The notes beneath the pieces are model-generated. The model worked only from the letters and a program-made list of their open reading frames with translations. It did no database searches and was not told the DNA's origin. The translations under genes and the position numbers were made by a program. From Myxococcus virescens (GTDB lineage Bacteria; Myxococcota; Myxococcia; Myxococcales; Myxococcaceae), in NCBI RefSeq assembly GCF_900101905.1, contig NZ_FNAJ01000010.1:186001-250000 (forward strand): a stretch of DNA of 64,000 nt. The letters are read 5' to 3'. This document shows, piece by piece, positions 1 through 7,968 of the stretch (position 1 is the stretch's first letter; each line of letters starts with the position of its first letter).

Positions 1-416
1 GTGTAGCCCGCCCAGTTCATCCGCTGCCAGGGCGTGGAGCCGTCCGAGCCCGTGTGGCTCATGAAGTTGTTGGTGCCCATGTCCTTGGAGTGCTTGCGCG
101 CCGCACACCGCAGCTGGGGGTTGTTGCTGAGCGCGGGCGCGGGCGGCTTGGCCACGCCGCCACAGACGGCCCCGGCGGCGCGGCGCTCGTTGACGAGCAC
201 GAGCACCTGGTCTTCCAGGGCCGTCCACGCCGAATTCCACGTCGTCACGTCGTCGCAGTACGCGGCGGCGGTGACAGTGGCGGACCCTTCCTGCGTCTCC
301 ATTGGCGGGATGACAACGCCTTCTCCAGCGGGCGTCTCAGGGGTGGTCTCCGGCTCACCACAGCCGGTGAACATCGCGGCACCCAGGACAGCGACAGCAA
401 GAAAACGTGAGTTCAT
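1..416 (-). CDS. CAP/SCP-domain lipoprotein, 3' end beyond window
   Basis: Reading leftward from the ATG at 416, 138 codons run off the window edge. The N-terminus is a lipoprotein signal (MNSRFLAVAVLGAAMFTGC; lipobox FTGC, Cys about 19), so the protein should be lipid-anchored in the cell envelope. A Pro/Glu/Thr linker follows. Then comes the start of a CAP (YkwD/PR-1-like) domain: a helix with LVNERRAAG, then CAARKHSKDMGTNNFMSH, where the His is the first cavity residue of the family, and DGSTPWQRM. CAP proteins are secreted and their bacterial role is mostly unknown. The stop codon is not visible. The family call is confident; the function is not. Confidence 0.8.
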   Translation of the reverse strand, partial: MNSRFLAVAVLGAAMFTGCGEPETTPETPAGEGVVIPPMETQEGSATVTAAAYCDDVTTWNSAWTALEDQVLVLVNERRAAGAVCGGVAKPPAPALSNNPQLRCAARKHSKDMGTNNFMSHTGSDGSTPWQRMNWAGY

Positions 417-502
417 GACTGCTCCTTTCCACGGGGTGTGGAGCGCCATCCTCTCGCTTCACATGCCCGCATCGAAAGGCGCTGTCCGCATTCACGCCGG
501 CG

Positions 503-810
503 AACGCCTGCTCGTGTGCCTGGCGCACGTCGATGGCCTTCAAAAGCGCTGCGTCTCTGCCCGTCGCGAAGTCTTCCGTGATGGGCACAATCGCTCCATT
601 CGGGACAATTCCCACGCCATGGAATGTGCAGCGGTCGGGACGAAGAACTTCCATCCCGGTGTACATGAACCGGAAGCTGCCCGGGCGCACCAGGTGGGTG
701 ATGGTGTCGTGGGTGTCCGCGCTGCGCTGCCCCATCACCGCGAACCGGGCCGGATGCCCGTCTGTCCGTGGCTGGAGAATTGAAGCCCGCCACGCGTCTC
801 CTCTACGGTG
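503..810 (-). pseudogene. Remnant of an S41-family (C-terminal processing) peptidase
   Basis: The frame is open leftward from a TGA at 811-813 and encodes a stretch resembling the last 90-100 residues of S41 peptidases. It has RFAVMGQRSADTH, then PGSFRFMYTGMEVLRPD, HGVGIVP where the family usually has GIxPD, and EDFATGRDAALLKAI, the usual closing helix. The catalytic Ser/Lys part, which should lie upstream, is absent, because that DNA is the 5' region of the rightward MFS gene. There is no good start codon. The frame continues to a stop at 355-357, but the sequence after about 503 has no family character and overlaps the CAP gene. I read it as a decayed gene fragment. Confidence 0.6.
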
Positions 811-848
811 TCAGCGCCTGCTTCCGGAAGGGTGGAGACGCGCGGCGC

Positions 849-2114
849 ATGTCGGCTCCAGCGAGTGATTCAAACGCCCGCGAGCGCGGGACAGGGGCCC
901 TGCCGTTGCTGCGCCACCACCCGGCGTTCCGGGCCTTGTGGGGCGCGCGAGTCCTCTCCTTCACGGGGGATGCGCTCAGCCTGGTGGCGCTCATGCTGTA
1001 TGTCGCGGAGCAGACGGGGCAGGCGCTGGCTGTCTCCCTGTTGCTGCTCGTGGGGGACTTCGCACCCGCCTTGCTGGGGCCGCTCACCGGGGCCATCAGT
1101 GACCGGTTCGACCTCAAGCGAGTGATGATTGCCTGTGAGCTGCTCCAGGGCGCGCTCCTGGCACTCATCGCGCTCACGATGCCGCCACTGCCGGTGCTGC
1201 TGGCGCTGGTCGCCGCGCGAGCGATTGCCGGACAGGTGTTCCAGCCAGCCTCCCGGGCGGTGGTGCCCGCGTTGGTGCGGAGCGAGGACCTGGAGGCCGC
1301 CAACGCCAGCGTGGGCTTCGGGACGCAGGCCGCCGAAGCGTTGGGGCCGTTGCTCGCGGCGGCGATGTTTCCGCTCGTGGGGCTCCAGGGCGTGCTGTTG
1401 GTGGACGCGGCGTCCTTCTTCCTGTCCGCGGGCTTGTTGGTGGCGCTGCCGTCCGTGCCGCCCGGGCATGACGGCGCCGCGCCGCCCGTGTCGTTGTTCC
1501 GGCAGGCACGGGATGGGCTCGTCTACCTCTGGCGGGCGCGGGTGGCCCGCGTCGTCGCGTTGGGCTTCTGCGCCGTGGTGGCCTTCAACGGCGTGGATGA
1601 CGTGGCGCTGGTGTTGCTCGCGAAGGACACCTTCCAGGCAGGGGACTCGGCGGTGGGGTTGCTGCTGGGCGCGGTGGGGCTGGGCCTGGTCGCGGGCTAC
1701 GTGCTGATGGCGCGGCTGGGCGCGGGGGCGGCGATGCCGGTGATGCTGGTGCTGGGCTTCGCGGTGAGCAGCATGGGCAACCTGCTGACCGGCTTGGCCT
1801 GGGCCGTCTCCGCGGCGTTCGCGATGCAGGCCGTGCGCGGTGTGGGCATCGCCGCCATGGATGTGGCCAGCCACACGCTCATCCAGCGCTGGGTTCCGGC
1901 TGGGATGCGGGGGCGGGTGTTCGGCAACTTCTACGGTGCCATTGGTGTGGCGGCGGGGCTGTCCTACGTCGCGGGAGGATTGTTGCTGGACGCGACGTCC
2001 GCGCCAGTGACGCTGCTGGTGGTGGGGGCGGGTGGAATGCTCGCGACCGTCGTGGTGGCGTGGCGGCTTCCGGGCGCGCTGCGGACAAGCGCCGCAACGC
2101 GCGAACCGGATTGA
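849..2114 (+). CDS. MFS transporter, EntS-like exporter type
   Basis: This is a 421-residue major facilitator protein with about twelve hydrophobic segments. The loop after the second segment carries the MFS signature in the form GAISDRFDLKRVM (residues about 75-90). The second half carries the related PAGMRGRVFGNFYG, typical of MFS_3/EntS-like exporters of siderophores or macrolide-like compounds. The substrate cannot be read. The ATG at 849 was chosen over the in-frame ATG at 768 because a GGGTGGAG ribosome site lies about 10 bases upstream and the first 27 residues of the longer version are not family-like. The stop is four bases from the end of a leftward NTF2-like fragment. Confidence 0.85.
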   Translation: MSAPASDSNARERGTGALPLLRHHPAFRALWGARVLSFTGDALSLVALMLYVAEQTGQALAVSLLLLVGDFAPALLGPLTGAISDRFDLKRVMIACELLQGALLALIALTMPPLPVLLALVAARAIAGQVFQPASRAVVPALVRSEDLEAANASVGFGTQAAEALGPLLAAAMFPLVGLQGVLLVDAASFFLSAGLLVALPSVPPGHDGAAPPVSLFRQARDGLVYLWRARVARVVALGFCAVVAFNGVDDVALVLLAKDTFQAGDSAVGLLLGAVGLGLVAGYVLMARLGAGAAMPVMLVLGFAVSSMGNLLTGLAWAVSAAFAMQAVRGVGIAAMDVASHTLIQRWVPAGMRGRVFGNFYGAIGVAAGLSYVAGGLLLDATSAPVTLLVVGAGGMLATVVVAWRLPGALRTSAATREPD

Positions 2115-2118
2115 CGCC

Positions 2119-2280
2119 TCAGACGAGGCGCTTGCCTTTCACGAACGCCAGCCCCACCGGGTTGCCCCGGTAGTGGATGGGGGCGAGCATGATGCGGCGG
2201 ATGCGCCAGCCCTCGGACGTCTTCTCCACGTCATGCGTGGAGCGGATGACCACGGTCCATTCCTGCTGCAAGGCGCGCAT
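2119..2280 (-). pseudogene. C-terminal fragment of an NTF2/SnoaL-like protein
   Basis: A 53-codon frame from the ATG at 2280 (open back to 2298) encodes the last strands of an NTF2-like barrel: EWTVVIRSTHDVEKT, then EGWRIRRIML and a short tail ending in GKRLV. Whole family members have about 120-150 residues, so more than half is missing. It begins just after the PAP2 stop codon and may be co-transcribed with it. It may be a gene remnant or an unusually short gene. No function is assigned. Confidence 0.45.
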
Positions 2281-2287
2281 CGGACTG

Positions 2288-3178
2288 TCACCCGACGCCT
2301 ACCGTCGGCGCTTCGCGCTTCGATAGCGCCGTCCGCGCCTCCCAGCGAGCCAGAAGCCGGGGGAAGCAGGCGCGAAACCCCATGAACCACACGGCGCCCG
2401 CAAGCAGGTCCACGGCATAGTGGTAACGCAGCACCAGCGTGGACATGAGGATGGCCACGGCGACGGGCACCATCAGACGGAATCGCCACGGGTGCTGGCG
2501 CCGGTCGTGTTCGAGCAGCACCAGCGTGATGTACGTGTGCAGGCTGGGGAAGAGGTCGTAGGTGGACGAGCCGCTCGCCACGACGGCGGCATTCAGTTGT
2601 GTGAACCATCCGCCCTCGATGGGGAGGGTGAACAGCTCCGGCCAGGCGGCCACGGGCCCGATGGCGGGCATCAAGTAGTAGCCGACGATGCCCGGGACAT
2701 AGGCGGAGAAGACGTCGATGAAGAAGCGCTCCGCCCGTGCACGGGGCCCCACCAGCGCCCAGGCCATGGCGAGGTGCAGGTAGCCGTGGAACGCCAGATA
2801 GCTGGCACTGAAGAACTCGTTGACCCAGGGTGTGCTCCACCGCTGGAGCCAGGCGGCTGGGGTGATGCCGAACAGGAACACGTCCGCGGACAGGAGCCAG
2901 GCGTCACGCGTCACGAGCCCCAGCGCGGGGACGGCCTGCTTCACGGAGGCATAGAAGAAGAACGTCGCGACGTAGGCGAGCAGCAGCCGTGCCCGGAAGA
3001 CATGGGCCACTGCATCCAGTCGCGCCAGCAGCGCCACGCTGGCCATGAACAGCACCGTGCCGCCAACGGCTTGCACGGTGGCCGCCGCGGAGACTCCCGC
3101 GACGAACACCAGCGCCGTCGAGAGGGCGATGCCGAACGCCGCGAGCAGGACTTCGTGCGGGTACAGCCGCTCAAGCAT
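2288..3178 (-). CDS. PAP2-family membrane phosphatase / Aur1-Ipt1-like transferase
   Basis: This 296-residue polytopic membrane protein carries the PAP2 phosphatase signature. The PSLHTYITL motif sits near residue 195, and LRYHYAVDLLAGA later supplies the last catalytic His with its Asp. The layout resembles the inositolphosphorylceramide-synthase-like branch, whose members move phospho-head groups between lipids, so the substrate is probably a lipid phosphate or phosphodiester at the outer membrane face. The start ATG overlaps the end of the desaturase gene by eight bases, so the two should be translationally coupled. Neighbouring desaturase and BtaA-like genes support a role in lipids. Confidence 0.8.
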   Translation of the reverse strand: MLERLYPHEVLLAAFGIALSTALVFVAGVSAAATVQAVGGTVLFMASVALLARLDAVAHVFRARLLLAYVATFFFYASVKQAVPALGLVTRDAWLLSADVFLFGITPAAWLQRWSTPWVNEFFSASYLAFHGYLHLAMAWALVGPRARAERFFIDVFSAYVPGIVGYYLMPAIGPVAAWPELFTLPIEGGWFTQLNAAVVASGSSTYDLFPSLHTYITLVLLEHDRRQHPWRFRLMVPVAVAILMSTLVLRYHYAVDLLAGAVWFMGFRACFPRLLARWEARTALSKREAPTVGVG

Positions 3179-4103
3179 CGGGCGTGGCGGGTTTCGCCCC
3201 TCGGATGAGCGAACCGGAGAGGACGCCGCGCACGAACGAGAAGTAGGACGGGATGAAGGGCGCCCCCTGCGCGACGAGGTCCGCGCGCAGCGTCCGGTGC
3301 AGCTCGGGCAGGTTGTACCAGGGCACCCGAGGGTACAGGTGGTGCTCCAGGTGGTAGTTCTCGTTGCACATGAAGAAGCGCGTCACCGGGTTCGACAGGA
3401 TGGTCCGGGAGCCTCGGACCGGGTGCGTGCTCTCTGGCAGGAAGGTGTGCTGGCTCATGCCCCGGACGTTGACCAGGGTGTTGAGGAGGAGCATCGGAAT
3501 CGCCCAGGCATGGAGCAGCACCTGTCCGGGGATGAAGATGACCGCGGCCGTCAGGCTCGCGACGGCCAGCGCCACTTCGAACATTACCCATCGGCGCTCG
3601 GCGGTCGTTCCCTGTCGCCAACCCAGGATGGGAATCATCGTGATGTACGCGGGGTAACCGAGCAGCAGCCGGCCCACATGCATCAACAGCTCCAGCCACC
3701 GCCGACCCGTGTAGTTGGCGTAGTGGTCCGGGTCCTTCCCTCCGCCCAGGTCGGCATGGTGCTTCAGGTGCAGCACCTTGTAGGCCGCGTAGTTCTGCAA
3801 CACCGGGAGCGCGCAGGCGATGCCACCCAGCCGGTTCAACCAGGGCCGCCGCGCGAGGCCACCGTGGACGGCCTCGTGGGTGAACAGGCTGATGCCATGC
3901 AACGACGCCGCGGCGATGAGGTACAGCGGGGCGCGAGCGAGCCAGTCTGTCCAGGCCGCATCCCGCGCCGCGAGCACCACGGACAGCGCCGCCGCGCCCA
4001 GGTAGAGCATGAGGAACACGGCGAGCCGCGGAACGTGCCGCGCATCGACCTGCTCCAATTCACGCAACTGCGAAGGGGTGAGGGATTCTGTCGCGAGCGG
4101 CAT
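3171..4103 (-). CDS. Membrane fatty-acid desaturase-like enzyme
   Basis: A 310-residue membrane desaturase/hydroxylase with all three histidine boxes: THEAVHGG (box 1), HLKHHADLGG (box 2) and NENYHLEHHLYPRVPW (box 3), which bind the diiron centre. Family members introduce double bonds or hydroxyls into fatty acyl chains using oxygen. The ATG at 4103 gives the usual short lead before the first hydrophobic segment. An in-frame ATG at 4130-4128 is also possible, and there the two divergent genes would share overlapping start codons. Neither has a strong ribosome site. It is coupled to the PAP2 gene downstream and faces the BtaA-like operon across about 25 bases. Confidence 0.85.
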   Translation of the reverse strand: MPLATESLTPSQLRELEQVDARHVPRLAVFLMLYLGAAALSVVLAARDAAWTDWLARAPLYLIAAASLHGISLFTHEAVHGGLARRPWLNRLGGIACALPVLQNYAAYKVLHLKHHADLGGGKDPDHYANYTGRRWLELLMHVGRLLLGYPAYITMIPILGWRQGTTAERRWVMFEVALAVASLTAAVIFIPGQVLLHAWAIPMLLLNTLVNVRGMSQHTFLPESTHPVRGSRTILSNPVTRFFMCNENYHLEHHLYPRVPWYNLPELHRTLRADLVAQGAPFIPSYFSFVRGVLSGSLIRGAKPATPDA

Positions 4104-4128
4104 GGGGGTTCCGAGGTAGAACCATGCC

Positions 4129-5118
4129 ATGGAACCTGGCCTGGTTTCGACGCCGCCCCTTCGCTTGAAGTTCGCCGTTGTCCGGGAGGATGCCGCGCTG
4201 GAGCTGGCGCTCGTCGAGCGCACGCGGGCACGGGCCGTGCTCACGGTGGCCTCGGGAGGCTGCACGCTCCTCACCCTGGCGCGGCGGCATCCAGCGCTCG
4301 AGCTGGTGGGCTTCGATTTCAACCCGCGTCAGCTCGCGCATGTCCGGGAGAAGGCAGCGGGGCTCGGCCGCCTTCCGCTGTCGCGCTACAGCGTGGAAGC
4401 GGAGGACGCGGCGGCCCTGAATCAGCGCGGCGAATTTGAGGGGCTCTTCCGCACGCTTCGCCGCTTCATCGAGGAGTTCGTCGCGCCTGCGCTCGAGCTC
4501 GCCGCGTTCTTCGCGCCGGCCACCACGGCCTCACAACGCCGGGAGGCCTGTGCCCGCTGGTTCGCCTCGCCCTACTGGCCCGTGGCCTTCGAGCTGGCCC
4601 TGGCGGCGCCGCTGCTGAACACCATGTTCGGACCCGCGGCGACACAGCATGCCGAGCCCGGCTCATATCCTGGCTATTTCCAGGCGGTCTTCGAACGCGG
4701 GCTCCAGCGGGAGGATGCTCCTCGAAATCCCTTCCTCCAGCACGTGCTGCTCGGCAGGTACCTGCGTGAGGATGCCCCCGAGTACCTTCGGGCCGAAGGC
4801 CCGCTGGCGCTGACGCTCGTCCAGGGCTCCTTGCCGGATGTGCCGCGCCTGGACCGCTTCGACGTCATCTCGCTCTCCAACATCTTCGACTGGTCGGAGG
4901 ACGCGCTGGTGGCGGAGTGGGCGGGGTTGCTCGCGCGTGAGGCACGGCCCGGTTGCGCCGTCCTCATCCGTCAGCTCAACAACCGCCGGGACCTTCGCCG
5001 CTTCTTCCAGCCCGCCTTCAGGTTCGATGACGCGCTCGGCGCGGAGCTGCTTGCCAGGGACCGGAGCCTGTTCTACGAGCGCATCGAGGTCGGCTTCCGC
5101 GTGCCAGACAGCCCATGA
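4129..5118 (+). CDS. BtaA/DUF3419-like aminocarboxypropyl transferase
   Basis: The 329-residue product matches the DUF3419/BtaA family, whose characterised members use S-adenosylmethionine to place a 3-amino-3-carboxypropyl group on diacylglycerol, the first step of betaine lipid synthesis. Seen here: a glycine-rich SAM site VLTVASGGCTLLTLA followed by VGFDFNPRQLAHVR, a middle region PGSYPGYFQAVFERG with NPFLQHVLLGRYL, and the late FDVISLSNIFDW block. The stop overlaps the next gene by ATGA. The 5' end is ambiguous: an ATG at 4124 in another frame has better spacing to GAGG at 4113. The acceptor may not be diacylglycerol. Confidence 0.75.
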   Translation: MEPGLVSTPPLRLKFAVVREDAALELALVERTRARAVLTVASGGCTLLTLARRHPALELVGFDFNPRQLAHVREKAAGLGRLPLSRYSVEAEDAAALNQRGEFEGLFRTLRRFIEEFVAPALELAAFFAPATTASQRREACARWFASPYWPVAFELALAAPLLNTMFGPAATQHAEPGSYPGYFQAVFERGLQREDAPRNPFLQHVLLGRYLREDAPEYLRAEGPLALTLVQGSLPDVPRLDRFDVISLSNIFDWSEDALVAEWAGLLAREARPGCAVLIRQLNNRRDLRRFFQPAFRFDDALGAELLARDRSLFYERIEVGFRVPDSP

Positions 5119-6035
5119 GTGACGTGCGCTTCATCGTTGCCCGGCCCGACTCGCTCGGGCCCTATGTCGAGCGGCTGCGCCTGCTGGAGCGTGAAATCCT
5201 CTATCCCCTCGCGGATGGGGCCGACCACTTCTTCATCGACCATGGGCCCGGGTACCACCCGTTCTTCTCCTCCATGGGAGAGGCGTACTTCCTGCTGGCG
5301 CTCCGTGGCGACGACCTGCTCGGCTCCGTGACGGGGGTGTTGCGCCCGGTGTGGCACGGGACGCGGAAGGTGGACGCGCTCTACATCTGCGACCTCAAGC
5401 TGGCGAAGCACGCGCGGGGCTCCGGGCTCTCCACGAAGCTCCTGCTCCAGGGCCTCAAGCACCTCTTCCTCATTCCCCCGCTGCGTCGGATTCGTTTCCT
5501 CTACGGCGCGGCCATGCGCGGCGCCCGGGGCGACGTGATGCGCATCGCCCGTGGGTGGAATCCGCTGCGCATGGGGCGCCCCGCGAGCCAGCTCGCGCTC
5601 TACTTCGTGCCGCCCGCTCGGCTTCAGGCGTTGGAGACGCGGAGTGCACCCCCGCGCCCCACGGGAGCAGGGCTCCGCCTGGGGCCCGCGCCCGCCAGGA
5701 CGCTGGAAGGGGCGGGGTGGTGCACCACGGCGGGGGCCAAGGACCTTCAGCGGCTGTCCACGGGTCGCCCGTGGCCCCTGGTCCACCTGTCGGCGCCGCC
5801 TGAAGCCTGGACGCACGGTTGGGGCGAGTACCTTCGGACCTGCGGTGTGGAGCTGGCGGCGCTCGGGGAGGAGGCGCTCGCCTGCTTCAGCATCGACGAG
5901 CGGCTGGAGGACCACGTCCACTGGCTGCGAGAGGCGGGCATCGCTCCTGATTCGGTGTGCACCGTCTATTCTCTCGACCTCTCCTTTCCTGTCAGAGCGC
6001 CAGCATGGGTGCACCTTCCCTCATCCGAAATCTGA
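5115..6035 (+). CDS. GNAT-fold acyltransferase-like protein
   Basis: 306 residues. The first 190 look like a GNAT domain. A strand-rich ALYICDLKLAKHARGSGLS stretch supplies the acyl-CoA loop (RGSG), preceded by LLALRGDDLLGSVTG. The C-terminal third has weaker similarity but keeps alternating strands and helices and may be a second, degenerate GNAT half. GNAT enzymes transfer acyl groups from CoA or ACP to amines. Between a BtaA-like transferase and a diiron oxygenase, with ATGA overlap upstream and a 31-base overlap downstream, it probably modifies the same amino-acid-bearing product. That role is inferred from position. Confidence 0.6.
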   Translation: MSDVRFIVARPDSLGPYVERLRLLEREILYPLADGADHFFIDHGPGYHPFFSSMGEAYFLLALRGDDLLGSVTGVLRPVWHGTRKVDALYICDLKLAKHARGSGLSTKLLLQGLKHLFLIPPLRRIRFLYGAAMRGARGDVMRIARGWNPLRMGRPASQLALYFVPPARLQALETRSAPPRPTGAGLRLGPAPARTLEGAGWCTTAGAKDLQRLSTGRPWPLVHLSAPPEAWTHGWGEYLRTCGVELAALGEEALACFSIDERLEDHVHWLREAGIAPDSVCTVYSLDLSFPVRAPAWVHLPSSEI

Positions 6036-6712
6036 AGCTGCGTCAGCACATCGCCGGGCTCAAGGCGGAGTGGAACGCATTGGATGCGCCCTACCTGCGC
6101 GCGCTGAGAGACGGCACCTTCTCGCGGGAGGACTTCGTCGAAACGCAGCTCCAGTTCTCCTCCGCGGTGGCGCACTTCTCCAGACCCATGGCGATGCTGG
6201 CCAGCCGGCTGCCTCAGCCCCACCAGCGGCTGCCATTGGTGGAGAACATCTTCGACGAGCACGGACGCGGCACGTTGGCTCACGGCCACGAGCGCACGTT
6301 CCACCTGCTCCTCTCGCGCCTGGGCGTTGAGACCGCTCGCGTGGAGCACCATGTGACCTGGCCGGAGGTGCGTGCCTTCAACGTCGCGCTCACCGGCATC
6401 GCCGCGTTCGAGGGGCCGCTCACGGGGCTCGCCGTGTTCGGCATCATCGAGGACCTGTTCAGTGGCATCTCCCTGGACCTGGGCCGCGGCATCGTCGCGC
6501 GGGGCTGGCTCCAGCATGGCGAGGTGGTGCACTACCCCACGCACGCGGACCTCGACGAGGAGCACGCGGAAGGCTTCTACCGGCAGCTGGATGCGCCCTA
6601 CGAGACGGACGCGGGGGCCGCCGAGATTGAGCAGGGCCTGACGTTGGGCGGGCACCTCTTCCTGGGGCTGTACGACGCGCTGTTCCGGGCGCGTCACCGC
6701 CGGCTGGGTTAG
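6005..6712 (+). CDS. Heme-oxygenase-like iron-containing redox enzyme
   Basis: A 235-residue, mostly helical protein of the iron-containing redox enzyme (heme-oxygenase-like diiron oxygenase) family. Candidate iron ligands are visible: NIFDEHGRG and HGHERTFHLL in the first half, FGIIEDLFSG in the middle, and THADLDEEHAEGFYRQL, the E/D..H motif of the last helix. Characterised relatives cleave or oxidise amino-acid or fatty-acid substrates. The ATG at 6005 was chosen because the longer form from 5957 adds non-family residues; the start lies inside the previous gene. Its TAG overlaps the TAA of the convergent aquaporin gene. Confidence 0.75.
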   Translation: MGAPSLIRNLKLRQHIAGLKAEWNALDAPYLRALRDGTFSREDFVETQLQFSSAVAHFSRPMAMLASRLPQPHQRLPLVENIFDEHGRGTLAHGHERTFHLLLSRLGVETARVEHHVTWPEVRAFNVALTGIAAFEGPLTGLAVFGIIEDLFSGISLDLGRGIVARGWLQHGEVVHYPTHADLDEEHAEGFYRQLDAPYETDAGAAEIEQGLTLGGHLFLGLYDALFRARHRRLG

Positions 6713-7788
6713 GGCCGCGGCCCGCTGGGGCCTTCTCGCGCCGCGTCTCCGACGGCGTGGAGCCGCAGCCAGCCCCGGTTTCGGAGGAGTTGGCGGATGG
6801 GGGCTCGGAGCTCCGCGCGGAGCCGGGGCTCCTCGGTGGTCACCGCGTCGGCGGGGACCCGCAGTTGCCAGGAGACACCGTCAGGGTGTGATGGCTCGGA
6901 GGGTTCTCCCGCGAGCACCAGCCGGACGATGAGCGGTGGCAGGTCCGAGTCATCGCCAGCGCGCCATTGCGTCGTGGCCCGCGCGCGCTGGGGCGAGGCC
7001 AGGTGGTTGAAGATGCCCACGGCCTGCTGCGCGACCTCCGGCCGCGAGCATTTGAAGACGATGGACCAGACGCGGGCCTGCTTCATTCGTGGCGCCCGCT
7101 GCAACCAGCGGAAGAGCAGCACCGCGAGCGCGGCGCCCAGCAGTTGCGCGGCGATGATGGACTCCACGTCCATGGAGTGCATGGCACTGGGGCGGGTGCT
7201 GAACGCCCGGGCGAGGATGAGCGCCGGGTTCGCCAGGGCCCGGGAGTCGGTGAACCAGACGGTGGCGGCCAGATAGCCGGCGACGACCAGTGGAATCGCG
7301 GTGGGGCGATTCCGCACGCAGCCGCGCACCATGACGAGCAACCCGAAGGTGGACACCAGCTCCGTGACGAACTGCGCCAAGCTGGCCGCGGGCGCACTCG
7401 CGCCGACGAGCATCGGCTCGTGACACATGACGTGGGCCACCCACCGGCCCGCGACGGCGCCGCCCACCTGCGCCAGCACGTACAGCGGCACGTCGCGCCA
7501 CGGTGTGCCGTCTTCGAGCGCATCCGCGAAGGTGAGCGCGGGATTGAAGTGCGCGCCCGTGAGCGGTTGAAGCACGTAGGCCAGACATGCCAGCACCGCG
7601 CCCGCCGCCAGGGACATGAAGAGGCGCCCATCCGTGGCGCTCACACCCAGGTGCTCGGCGCCATGGTGGGCGCCCTCCAGCGCGACCACGAGCAGTCCGC
7701 AGCCCAGGGCCTCCACCACGAGCCGCCGGGAGCGGTTCATCCGGGCCACGTCATCCGGCGCGGCAGGGGACTGGAATGCGTGCGTCAC
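6709..7788 (-). CDS. Aquaglyceroporin fused to a degenerate ArsC/LMW-phosphatase-like domain
   Basis: 359 residues. Residues 20-230 are a six-helix MIP channel with both half-helix motifs, GAHFNPALTF (NPA 82-84) and LANPALILARAFS (NPA 187-189). The second lacks the Arg after NPA, as in the AqpS-type channels linked to arsenic genes. Residues 238-345 resemble low-molecular-weight phosphatase/ArsC: VWSIVFKC, then VGIFNHLAS, and a late W-L-P block with a closing helix. The CX5R phosphate loop is lost (KCSRPEVAQ). The GTG at 7788 is the start because AGGAGGGG lies seven bases upstream; the later ATG at 7740 has no ribosome site. Confidence 0.75.
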   Translation of the reverse strand: MTHAFQSPAAPDDVARMNRSRRLVVEALGCGLLVVALEGAHHGAEHLGVSATDGRLFMSLAAGAVLACLAYVLQPLTGAHFNPALTFADALEDGTPWRDVPLYVLAQVGGAVAGRWVAHVMCHEPMLVGASAPAASLAQFVTELVSTFGLLVMVRGCVRNRPTAIPLVVAGYLAATVWFTDSRALANPALILARAFSTRPSAMHSMDVESIIAAQLLGAALAVLLFRWLQRAPRMKQARVWSIVFKCSRPEVAQQAVGIFNHLASPQRARATTQWRAGDDSDLPPLIVRLVLAGEPSEPSHPDGVSWQLRVPADAVTTEEPRLRAELRAPIRQLLRNRGWLRLHAVGDAAREGPSGPRP

Positions 7789-7968
7789 GGCGAAGCCCCT
7801 CCTGGAAGCAGGTCCGCGGGCCCCCGGGAGAGATCGGCTCCTCCACCGCACCTGGAGCCGGAAACCTAGGGCTCACCCGTGGCACCGTCAAAGGCAGGGG
7901 GCCAGACTGCCCGTCGGTGAACAAGGCCGGTTGGCCAGGGGTGGAGGCATTGCGCCCGTGGTCGGCGC

